The notes under the pieces were generated by a model that was not told where the DNA came from, made no database searches, and saw nothing but the letters and a program-made list of their open reading frames with translations. Below, piece after piece: positions 41,428 to 48,232 of a DNA stretch of 48,232 bases. The position numbers were made by a program, and so were the translations under genes. The stretch's first letter is position 1, and each line of letters opens with the position of its first letter. Origin of the DNA: Candidatus Schekmanbacteria bacterium (lineage in GTDB: Bacteria > Schekmanbacteria > GWA2-38-11 > J061); NCBI GenBank assembly GCA_016219965.1, contig JACRJM010000002.1, forward strand, positions 1 through 48,232. The letters run 5' to 3'.

Positions 41428-43349
41428 TTCTTCTGTTTCTTGCTGAGTTCCAGAATCTGAATATCTGCATCATTTGATATAGCAAATATTTTGCCGTCGG
41501 CACCAAAATCAAAGAAGAAACTATTCCTTGTATTAAAGGAATCAGTGCATTTGGGATATTTTGGATTGCCGAAGTCTATAATGTCGAGGTAAGAACTATA
41601 ATTTCCATGGTCTTTGTAATAGGAAATATAGAGATTGTTGTCTAATGACTTGATACACCTAACAATTAAGTTATTTCCGATTTTGTATTCGCCAATCTTT
41701 TTTGGCTTTGAAGGTTTGCTCACATCTATAACAGTAATAGCGCTATATTTTTTCCCCCTATGAGCATCACTATCCGAAATCTCAAATAGGTATTGAATAA
41801 ACGCTTTTTCTCCAAAAACAATGAGGTTTTCAATTTCTCTGTTAGGAGGTAAAGAATAGGTTCCAAGCAGCTTGGGTTTTGAAGGATTACCAATATCTAC
41901 AATTTGCATCTTGTTTAATGAACAAGCATAAGCTTTATTGCCTGTTGCAAAAAGTTTAACTATTTCTACGTCAGTTTCAAAGGAACTAAGCAATGCTGGA
42001 GAAGAAGGATTTGAATAATCTATTATATCAAATCCCGAAGGCCATTTTGGCACATATGCTTTGTGGTCAGAAATAAATAAACCTCTTGTTTCATTATCCT
42101 CAAATGAACTTAAAAGTGTTGGTGTTAAAGGATTGCTTACATCTATTGCAACAAGAGTATCAGTCCAATTTTCATTATCATAATTTATTCCATAAATTAT
42201 ATTGTCTGATATGGAAATATTATCAATATAACTGTTTACATCCGCAGCATATTTCCCAATTGTTGAAGTATTAGCAGGATTTGAAACATCCATTATGGTT
42301 ATTCCGTCACCATTGTTAAAATAAATAAACGGTTCTGATACACATATCATATATGGACTTTCTGGTGCATTGTAAGTGCCTAAAAGTTGCGGTGTTGAAG
42401 GATCAGATATATTTATTATGTCAAGCTTGCCATTATTGAAGTTATCACCATAAGTGCTAACAATGTATGCTGTACTTTCTGAAACTGAAAAACCGGACTG
42501 CGAACTATTGTTCTCATATGTACCAAGACATGTCGGTGCGATGGGATCGGTAATATCTAGTATTTGAAGTGCATTTGAAGTTTGTAAATATATTTTATTT
42601 TCTGATAATTGAATTTTTCTTATGAAATCTGCGTAGTAAGTATTAATTGAGTAGATATAAGAAAGATCTGATAAATCTGATATCAACAATTCATCCTCAG
42701 TAACTATATATGCTATATCATTCGAAACTATAAGTCCCTTAAAAGAAAGATAAGTTTCGTGGTATTTACTTTTTAATTTTGGTTTTCCCAAATTGCTTAC
42801 ATCAACAATTTGAAGCCCTTTTTTACCATCGGCGACATATACGGTATTTTCCACTACATATAACCCAAGAGCATTAAAGGTTTTGTAAGAACTTATAAGC
42901 TTTGGCGCTTCCGGAGTAGTTACATCAATTATCTTAATCCCGGCTTTTCCTGTGGCAATATAGGCTGTGTTGCCATCAACGAAAACATCCTTTGCATAAC
43001 CGGATATTTTGAGTGAGCCTAGTAATTGCGGTGACGAAGGAGCGCTGATATCAACAATCACAAGACCTTTGCTGTTTGCTGCGATGTACGCTTTGTCGCC
43101 TGCTATAAAAACTGCTTTTGCTTTATCCTGAGTCGGAAATGTTGTAATCAGCTCCGGAGATGATGAGTCCGACACATCAAAAATCGAAAGCCCGTTTATC
43201 CCTGCCACATAGGCGTAATTGCCGGAGACCTTGATGTCATAGAACTCGCCGCCGTAACTGCCAATGAGCTTAAGCTCCTGCGCGCTTGATTTAAAAGTGA
43301 GAAGGAAAGGAATAAAAAACAACAGAAAGATAAGTTTTTTAAATTGCAT
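41424..43349 (-). CDS. Secreted LVIVD-repeat beta-propeller protein (copy 2)
   Basis: A 641-residue exported protein. A Sec signal ends near S-S-A (residue 23). The rest is a chain of about 13 LVIVD-type repeats of 40-48 residues, each with a G-x-x-A-Y-(V/I) strand and an I-x-D-(V/I)-S/T-x-P-x-x-P turn; these fold into beta-propellers. I start at 43349, not the ATG 9 bases upstream, because it matches the paralogue's N-terminus and the upstream ATG lies inside the -10 box. No ribosome site is present; see the promoter. Function unknown; surface binding or matrix roles are usual guesses. It overlaps the flavoprotein stop by 4 bases. Confidence 0.85.
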   Translation of the reverse strand: MQFKKLIFLLFFIPFLLTFKSSAQELKLIGSYGGEFYDIKVSGNYAYVAGINGLSIFDVSDSSSPELITTFPTQDKAKAVFIAGDKAYIAANSKGLVIVDISAPSSPQLLGSLKISGYAKDVFVDGNTAYIATGKAGIKIIDVTTPEAPKLISSYKTFNALGLYVVENTVYVADGKKGLQIVDVSNLGKPKLKSKYHETYLSFKGLIVSNDIAYIVTEDELLISDLSDLSYIYSINTYYADFIRKIQLSENKIYLQTSNALQILDITDPIAPTCLGTYENNSSQSGFSVSESTAYIVSTYGDNFNNGKLDIINISDPSTPQLLGTYNAPESPYMICVSEPFIYFNNGDGITIMDVSNPANTSTIGKYAADVNSYIDNISISDNIIYGINYDNENWTDTLVAIDVSNPLTPTLLSSFEDNETRGLFISDHKAYVPKWPSGFDIIDYSNPSSPALLSSFETDVEIVKLFATGNKAYACSLNKMQIVDIGNPSKPKLLGTYSLPPNREIENLIVFGEKAFIQYLFEISDSDAHRGKKYSAITVIDVSKPSKPKKIGEYKIGNNLIVRCIKSLDNNLYISYYKDHGNYSSYLDIIDFGNPKYPKCTDSFNTRNSFFFDFGADGKIFAISNDADIQILELSKKQKN

Positions 43350-43356
43350 GGACTGC

Positions 43357-43384
43357 ATTATAGAAAAAGATATTTATTTGTAAA
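43357..43384 (-). promoter_or_regulatory. Promoter giving a predicted leaderless mRNA for LVIVD copy 2
   Basis: On the - strand: TTTACA (43384-43379), 16 bases, TATAAT (43362-43357), 7 bases, then ATG at 43349. A sigma70 start 7-8 bases after the -10 box falls on or next to the A of this ATG. No Shine-Dalgarno sequence fits in the gap. Confidence 0.75.
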
Positions 43385-43403
43385 TATATTTAATGCTGAT
43401 GTT

Positions 43404-45317
43404 TTATTCTATTATCTGCAATCCTGCTTCTTTAGTAGCAACGTAGACTTTATTTCCACTCAAACAAATTTCACTTGGAATACTTAGCAAATCAAAGGTG
43501 GTAGTTTTTTTGGCGGATGATGGATCGTTGAAATTTATGACTGCAAGGCGGGGTTTTTTCGTTCCCGATTTATTGTAAAATGCAACATAGGCTTTACTGC
43601 CGGTAATCCTAAAATCAGAAACTATTATATTTTTCCCAATCTTATATTTGCCAAGGGTTTTTGGGGATGACGGACTGCTTACATCTACTACTTTAATGTA
43701 GCTATTGGTGGATTTCCCGCCTGCGGATTTCTTATACAGCAAATATACATATTCATCGCTTTCTGAAAAACGTATCTGCTGGACATCTTCATTCTTAGAT
43801 AATTCATAAGAGCCAAGTGATTGAGGCGCAGATGGATCGCTTATATCGAGGATTATAAATCCATTTACCTTAAAAGGCGTAGTTAAATTATATGCAATGT
43901 AAGCTGTGTCTCCGGATACGGCAATCCCTCCTGCAGATCCACTGTCTTCATATGTTCCGGAAAGTTCCGGGGATGTGCGGTAGGTAACATCAATAATGCT
44001 GAGGTCAGTTTTGTCAGAAGTTATGAAAGCATTATCATCCGATATTGCAAAGCCCCCGAAAGAGTTTATGCCGTCGATACGATATGTGTTTAAAGTCTCA
44101 GGAGACTCCGGATTAGTCACGTCAATTGTCACAAGATCAACTTTGTATTTTTTTGATTCCTTGTACCGCTTCAGGGCATAAACAGTGTTTATTGAAACGA
44201 AGAACTCGCTTTTATAATCACCTGAAAGAGAGCCAAGCTTTGATGCTTTTGCAGAATCTGTAACATCCAGAATTGTGAGCCCTTTGTTTTTTACATTTAT
44301 ATATGCCGTGTCACCTGACACAACGACGTGATTTATTTCATTATCTGCCTTGTATGAGCCCTGCAACTCAGGGTTTGAAGTATCTGTTGTGTCTATTATT
44401 TTAAGTGCAGAGTTCTTGTAAACAATATATGCTTTACCGCTTGAAGCATAAACTCCTGAAGGTGTGGAATTTTCATCATAAGAGTCAGCAAGGGCAGGCA
44501 CAGAGGGATCGGTAACATCGACAATCATCAGCCCGTTCCCATTTAGCACAATATAGGCTGTATTCCCATTAACATAAATCTTTCTGGGAGAGCCGGATAA
44601 TTCGGAGACAGAAAGTAACACAGGTGAAGAAGGATCTGAAACATCAACAATGGTGAGATAATCTCCGGTGTCGGTAATAAAGGCAGTGTCACCGGAAACA
44701 AATATGTCGTACGCAGATTTAACTGATGTGACATAGGAGATTAATACAGGATTATCTTTTGCACTTACATCGATGATCATAAGCCCTGATTTTCCATCTG
44801 CAACATAAGCAGTGCTGCCTGACACATAAACGCTGTTTGCATCGGTTGTATCTATTGAACCAATGGTTTCCGGTGATGAAGTGTCTGTTACGTCAATTAT
44901 TATAAGCCCTGATTTTCCTGCGGCTATGTATGCGGTTTTTCCCGAGACAAAGACACCATTGGCATAGCCCGGTGTTATTAACTGTGAGAGATAAGACGGC
45001 GTTGCCGGATCACTTACATCGGCGATTAAAAGACCGGCTTTCCCTGCTGCAATATAGGCAATGCCGCCGGAAACAGAAACTCTCTCTGCCTTGTCCGGTG
45101 TGGATAGCACATAGAGAAACTCAGGCGCGGACTCGTCTGATACATCAAAAATGGAAAGCCCGTTTATCCCGACAGCATAGGCATGGCTGCCGTTTACTTT
45201 GACATCGTAGAACTCTCCGCCATAACTTCCAACAAGTGAAAGCGCTGCATTGCTCTGTGCGGCAGCAAACAGGAACAAGATGAAAAGTGACAGAAAGACA
45301 AGTTTTCTAAATTTCAT
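43404..45317 (-). CDS. Secreted LVIVD-repeat beta-propeller protein (copy 1)
   Basis: Tandem paralogue of the gene at 41424. 637 residues with a Sec signal (cleavage near S-N-A, residue 24) and about 13-14 LVIVD repeats (such as S-G-L-x-I-I-D-V with V-S-G-x-T-A-Y-I/V). The mature start, L-V-G-S-Y-G-G-E-F-Y-D-V-K-V, is almost identical in both copies, whereas the repeats differ more, which indicates an older duplication. The gene has its own promoter with the start codon at the predicted transcript start. There is a 54-base gap to copy 2, which holds that gene's promoter. Function unknown. Confidence 0.87.
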   Translation of the reverse strand: MKFRKLVFLSLFILFLFAAAQSNAALSLVGSYGGEFYDVKVNGSHAYAVGINGLSIFDVSDESAPEFLYVLSTPDKAERVSVSGGIAYIAAGKAGLLIADVSDPATPSYLSQLITPGYANGVFVSGKTAYIAAGKSGLIIIDVTDTSSPETIGSIDTTDANSVYVSGSTAYVADGKSGLMIIDVSAKDNPVLISYVTSVKSAYDIFVSGDTAFITDTGDYLTIVDVSDPSSPVLLSVSELSGSPRKIYVNGNTAYIVLNGNGLMIVDVTDPSVPALADSYDENSTPSGVYASSGKAYIVYKNSALKIIDTTDTSNPELQGSYKADNEINHVVVSGDTAYINVKNKGLTILDVTDSAKASKLGSLSGDYKSEFFVSINTVYALKRYKESKKYKVDLVTIDVTNPESPETLNTYRIDGINSFGGFAISDDNAFITSDKTDLSIIDVTYRTSPELSGTYEDSGSAGGIAVSGDTAYIAYNLTTPFKVNGFIILDISDPSAPQSLGSYELSKNEDVQQIRFSESDEYVYLLYKKSAGGKSTNSYIKVVDVSSPSSPKTLGKYKIGKNIIVSDFRITGSKAYVAFYNKSGTKKPRLAVINFNDPSSAKKTTTFDLLSIPSEICLSGNKVYVATKEAGLQIIE

Positions 45318-45324
45318 GTTTTTG

Positions 45325-45352
45325 ATTATAAGCGCAGAAAGTTATTTGTAAA
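45325..45352 (-). promoter_or_regulatory. Promoter giving a predicted leaderless mRNA for LVIVD copy 1
   Basis: On the - strand: TTTACA (45352-45347), 16 bases, TATAAT (45330-45325), 7 bases, then the ATG at 45317. The geometry is identical to that of copy 2 and both share TTTACAAATAA, while the spacer rests differ. The 7 bases before the ATG are CAAAAAC, with no ribosome site. Confidence 0.75.
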
Positions 45353-45399
45353 CGATTATGATTGTCATGCTGTTGCATAACATCAGCACTGTGCTCATT

Positions 45400-46569
45400 T
45401 CAGGAATACAATACTGACTCAATATCCTCTTTCTTGCTGTTAAAAAGTTTGAGGAATAATTTATAGCCGTTTTCGCCTATTTCTTTTCCTAGTTTCGGGT
45501 GCTTCAGGAGAGTTGTAACTTTGCCGGCAAAATCATCTGGATTATCTGCCGCCATCAGCTCCTTATCAGGAATTCCGCCTATCCCCTCATTCCCCAATGA
45601 AGTGGTCACTACCGGTTTTGCAGCGGCAAGTGAATTTATTATTTTAAATTTTATACCGCCTCCTCCCATTATAGGGGCAACTACTACTGAGCAGGCATTG
45701 TAAAGCTCATCGATATCATCCACAAAGCTTTTGATTATGACATTGCTGTTAGGTGAAATGCCGGAGATTTTATTTGTCCCGTGTTCGCCCACGACATAGA
45801 ACAGGGTTTGAGGGAGTTTACTTAATATCTTTGGAAAAATTTCATTGCAAAAGTACTTCACGGCGTCAATGTTGTCCTTCCGTTCCATGTTTCCGTTAAA
45901 TAGCAGATAACCTCCATTTCCCCGGGTGATGTTTTCCCTGGAAACAAAGAGCTCTTTCCAGAAAGGGAAAACTGAGAACTTTTTATGGGGAAGTTTTTTT
46001 GAAAGAACTTCAGTGTCTTTTTTTGACATGGTTATAATCCTGTCGAACTTTTCTAAAATCTTCAGTTCGTAACTTTCAGCCTTTTTGCAGGAAATGTATT
46101 TGCGGCTCATTCCCAAAAAACTGCCGTCCATCACAGAATCATTCCGGGAAAGGTCGCTTAGAATATCGTGGAGTATCATCACCTTTTTTGGGACCGATGC
46201 ATAATCAGCGTATTGAGCCATTGGGCAGTGCTCTATTTGCAGGATATCGAATTTGTTGTTCTTTGTTATTTCTGCCACTTGTTGTTTCATTTCCCGGCAG
46301 CTATAGTAGGAGACCTGCGAGGGAGCGGTGTTAAGAAAGTATGTACCTCTTGAAGCAAGATTTAATTTCCTGTCAAAAGGCACGGTATATACATTCCTGC
46401 AATATTGCTCAATGTCTCTGATAAGATTTTCTTCTCCACGCTTTATAAATGAAAGCAGGGATATTTCATGTCTTTTTGAAAGCTCTGCTATTGTGTTATA
46501 AAGCATTACTCCCGCGGCAAAATGAACCTTTGCATGGGGAATGTCAGGAGAGATGATTAGTATCTTCAC
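45400..46569 (-). CDS. GT4 family glycosyltransferase
   Basis: A 389-residue cytoplasmic or peripheral transferase of the GT4 type. The C-terminal half has L-F-N-G-N-M-E-R-K-D-N, P-I-M-G-G-G-G-I-K-F-K and N-S-L-A-A-A-K-P-V-V-T-T, the nucleotide-sugar binding region. The N-terminal half (residues 1-185) is the acceptor domain. The motif H-C-P-M-A-Q-Y and the general layout resemble sugar transferases found near exosortase/PEP-CTERM exopolysaccharide loci, but this is only a resemblance. Its ATG overlaps the upstream GT4 gene (46566) by 4 bases, so they form an operon with the epimerase gene. Confidence 0.85.
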   Translation of the reverse strand: MKILIISPDIPHAKVHFAAGVMLYNTIAELSKRHEISLLSFIKRGEENLIRDIEQYCRNVYTVPFDRKLNLASRGTYFLNTAPSQVSYYSCREMKQQVAEITKNNKFDILQIEHCPMAQYADYASVPKKVMILHDILSDLSRNDSVMDGSFLGMSRKYISCKKAESYELKILEKFDRIITMSKKDTEVLSKKLPHKKFSVFPFWKELFVSRENITRGNGGYLLFNGNMERKDNIDAVKYFCNEIFPKILSKLPQTLFYVVGEHGTNKISGISPNSNVIIKSFVDDIDELYNACSVVVAPIMGGGGIKFKIINSLAAAKPVVTTSLGNEGIGGIPDKELMAADNPDDFAGKVTTLLKHPKLGKEIGENGYKLFLKLFNSKKEDIESVLYS

Positions 46570-47822
46570 TGCAGTTTCGTTTTCTTACTCGATATTGCGT
46601 TGTCATATATCAATGACAATTTATTGTAGTAGCTTTCGTGAGAATAATGTGTCTCTGCTTTTTCCCTTGCTTGCCTCCCAAATTCTGCTGCCATGCCAGG
46701 GTTCTGAGCCAATATGTTTATTTTGTCTGCAAGGTCATCTGCGTTTCCGGCTTCGAATAAGAATCCGTTTTTTCCATCATCAATCAGCTCTGGGATTCCC
46801 CCGATTCTTGCCCCGACTACAGGCTTGCCTGTTGCGAATGATTCTATCACTGCAAAGGGAAAGACATCATAACATTCCGATGGGACAACGGAAAAAGATG
46901 CATTTCTAAAAAGCTGAAAGAGCTCATCACCGAATTTAAGACCCACATATTCAACATTGGGATATTTTCTGCGGTCTTTTACCTCCGCTGCAATGGCTGC
47001 GTCAGATTCAAAGCCAGCAATAATAAGCTTTTTATTTCTGACACGATTTGATGCTTCAAGAAGGGTCATTATTCCTTTTTCTTTAATCAATCTTCCTGCA
47101 TAAATGTAATACTCTCCGGGATCAAAGCAGGGTTTATGCCCCTTCACATCAAAAGGGTGGTTTACGGTGATTATTTTTTCTTCAGGGAATCCCCCTTTTA
47201 TAAGCATTTCTTCCATGAATCTGCTTGGAGTAATAAATACATCAATGTTGTCTTTATAGATTTTCAATAAATTGTGGATATACATTTCTGCTGTAGCTAA
47301 CAAGCTCGAACTGCGGGAGTCTTTAAAGCATTTTTCCATGAGACAGTGATAAAAATGTCCTCCTACACATTTCTCGCATGTTTCACCTTTAACCGGGTTA
47401 TAAAGATAATAATTTGGACATACCAGTTTGCAGTCGTTTGCGTTGATGATTATTGGGATATTATGTTTCTTCAGAGAATATAGGATGGACGGGGATATAT
47501 GGTGGTATATGAGGTTAAGATGAGCTATGTCCGGTTCCGTGTCGTTAATCAGTGATTCAATTTTGTTCCTTGCATTTTTTGAATAAATTATGCGTCCTAC
47601 TATTTTAAATATATTTTTAAGCTTATAGGTTGTTGAGTTATTCTGGTAATCAAGGTTGCTTACAAAATATTTTGCATACTGTGTTTCTCGGTTTTTCACG
47701 TCTTCCATTGAAAAGATGATTGTCTCATGCTTTTTTCTTTTAAGGATATCTATGAGTTCGAATAAGAATCTTTCAGCTCCACCTCTTTCATAGAAATATT
47801 TATGGCATAAAAGTATCTTCAT
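46566..47822 (-). CDS. GT4 family glycosyltransferase
   Basis: A 418-residue transferase. The N-terminus H-K-Y-F-Y-E-R-G-G-A-E-R-F-L-F is the glycine-rich acceptor-domain motif of GT4 enzymes. The donor half has Y-A-G-R-L-I-K-E-K-G-I and D-V-F-P-F-A-V-I-E-S-F-A-T-G-K-P-V-V-G. A middle cluster (C-K-L-V-C-P-N-Y, C-E-K-C-V-G-G-H) of four cysteines and histidines near 125-155 may bind a metal, as seen in a subset of capsule transferases. The stop overlaps the next gene and the start overlaps the upstream epimerase gene, both by 4 bases (ATGA). Likely capsule or exopolysaccharide assembly. Confidence 0.87.
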   Translation of the reverse strand: MKILLCHKYFYERGGAERFLFELIDILKRKKHETIIFSMEDVKNRETQYAKYFVSNLDYQNNSTTYKLKNIFKIVGRIIYSKNARNKIESLINDTEPDIAHLNLIYHHISPSILYSLKKHNIPIIINANDCKLVCPNYYLYNPVKGETCEKCVGGHFYHCLMEKCFKDSRSSSLLATAEMYIHNLLKIYKDNIDVFITPSRFMEEMLIKGGFPEEKIITVNHPFDVKGHKPCFDPGEYYIYAGRLIKEKGIMTLLEASNRVRNKKLIIAGFESDAAIAAEVKDRRKYPNVEYVGLKFGDELFQLFRNASFSVVPSECYDVFPFAVIESFATGKPVVGARIGGIPELIDDGKNGFLFEAGNADDLADKINILAQNPGMAAEFGRQAREKAETHYSHESYYNKLSLIYDNAISSKKTKLQ

Positions 47823-48232
47823 GCAGGCGAAGGTTGATTATTTTTAAACCATTCGATGGTATGCATTAATCCTTTTTCTAAGGAAACATCTGCTTTAAAC
47901 ACGAGTTTGTCCATTGCTTTGCTTGTATCAAGTTCGCGTTTAACTATATCTTCAAATCCTGTTCCAAGCTCGCGTGGCTCAATGAATATTATTTCTGATT
48001 TTGAACCTGTGAGATTTTTTATCAGCTTTGCGGCTTGCTCTATGCTTGTTGAACCGGATGTTGATATATTAAAAATTTCTCCTGCGCCGTTTTTGCTTTT
48101 CATGGCACTTATAATTCCGCTGACAGTATCGTCCACATATGTGAAGGGTCTTGTTTGGTTGCCTTTGCCGTAAATTGGGATTGGTTCGTTGTTCAGGGCA
48201 TTTATGATAAATTTAGCTATGACGCTTGTCAT
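47819..48232 (-). CDS. NAD-dependent sugar-nucleotide epimerase/dehydratase, C-terminal part (partial)
   Basis: The 138 codons in view are the C-terminal substrate-binding part of an extended SDR enzyme: P-I-P-I-Y-G-K-G-N-Q-T-R-P-F-T-Y-V-D-D is the hallmark of UDP-glucuronate decarboxylase and UDP-glucose 4-epimerase relatives. The Met codon at the window edge is internal, because the NAD-binding G-x-x-G-x-x-G and Y-x-x-x-K parts must lie outside. The gene continues beyond the right end. It is the first known member of the - strand sugar operon and supplies an activated sugar to the two GT4 enzymes. Decarboxylase versus epimerase cannot be told from this piece. Confidence 0.88.
   Translation of the reverse strand: MTSVIAKFIINALNNEPIPIYGKGNQTRPFTYVDDTVSGIISAMKSKNGAGEIFNISTSGSTSIEQAAKLIKNLTGSKSEIIFIEPRELGTGFEDIVKRELDTSKAMDKLVFKADVSLEKGLMHTIEWFKNNQPSPA

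Noticed and set aside
41424-45317. Repeats in the LVIVD genes as a DNA repeat array or CRISPR
   Set aside because: The periodicity is at protein level (about 42-48 residues), with diverged DNA and intact long reading frames; no spacer-repeat pattern.

Overview
The window looks like a chromosomal contig from a flagellated, Gram-negative, probably anaerobic bacterium with moderate-to-low GC. Evidence for the cell type: flagellar genes, a PEP-CTERM protein, lipoprotein and Sec signals, a tungstate ABC transporter, a molybdenum hydroxylase and many iron-sulfur proteins. The gene mix resembles Desulfobacterota, Nitrospirota or candidate phyla near them, but the taxon cannot be fixed from this sequence. 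I saw no tRNA, rRNA, CRISPR array, insertion sequence or phage gene, and no gene-free stretch longer than about 300 bases.

Layout. (1) 1-14.4 kb, + strand: the end of a flagellin gene, fliD, fliS, a small coiled-coil gene, then a surface or flagellin glycosylation block. That block has one 1160-residue GT2-GT4-methyltransferase-TPR fusion and two successive pairs of a GT9-type transferase plus a Maf/CgeB-like transferase, closed by a small helical protein and a hairpin. (2) 14.4-20.6 kb, +: a three-subunit molybdenum hydroxylase of the xanthine dehydrogenase family, its MocA-like and XdhC-like maturation factors, and a membrane M48 protease. (3) 20.6-24.9 kb: a TPR gene behind a sigma54-like site, two unrecognised genes, and mnmG-rsmG behind a strong sigma70-type promoter. 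(4) 24.9-29.9 kb: a GT-C type membrane glycosyltransferase, a DUF1016 (YhcG-like) nuclease-fold gene, a cytochrome P460-like lipoprotein and an MFS transporter. (5) 29.9-35.3 kb: a promoter, a structured leader with intrinsic terminator (candidate molybdenum/tungsten cofactor riboswitch), tupA, an Ig-like gene, tupB, tupC, a PEP-CTERM protein and a second DUF1016 gene. (6) 35.5-41.4 kb, +: a tight seven-gene redox operon: PorD-like ferredoxin, degenerate PorB-like protein, NuoE-, NuoF- and NuoG-like subunits, a two-cluster ferredoxin and a geranylgeranyl-reductase-family flavoprotein. (7) 41.4-48.2 kb, - strand: two paralogous secreted LVIVD-repeat proteins with matching promoters that place the start codon at the predicted +1, then two GT4 transferases and the end of a sugar-nucleotide epimerase gene that runs off the right edge.

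How the parts fit. The tungstate importer and its leader plausibly supply metal to pterin-cofactor enzymes such as the hydroxylase in region 2. The most unusual unit is the redox operon. Its PorB-like protein has no PorA or PorC partner, and its diphosphate-binding motif and third cluster cysteine are altered, so it is unlikely to be a 2-oxoacid oxidoreductase. I infer an NAD(P)H-fed iron-sulfur relay ending in the flavoprotein. The second highlight is the pair of LVIVD genes with identical promoter geometry, which predicts leaderless mRNAs.
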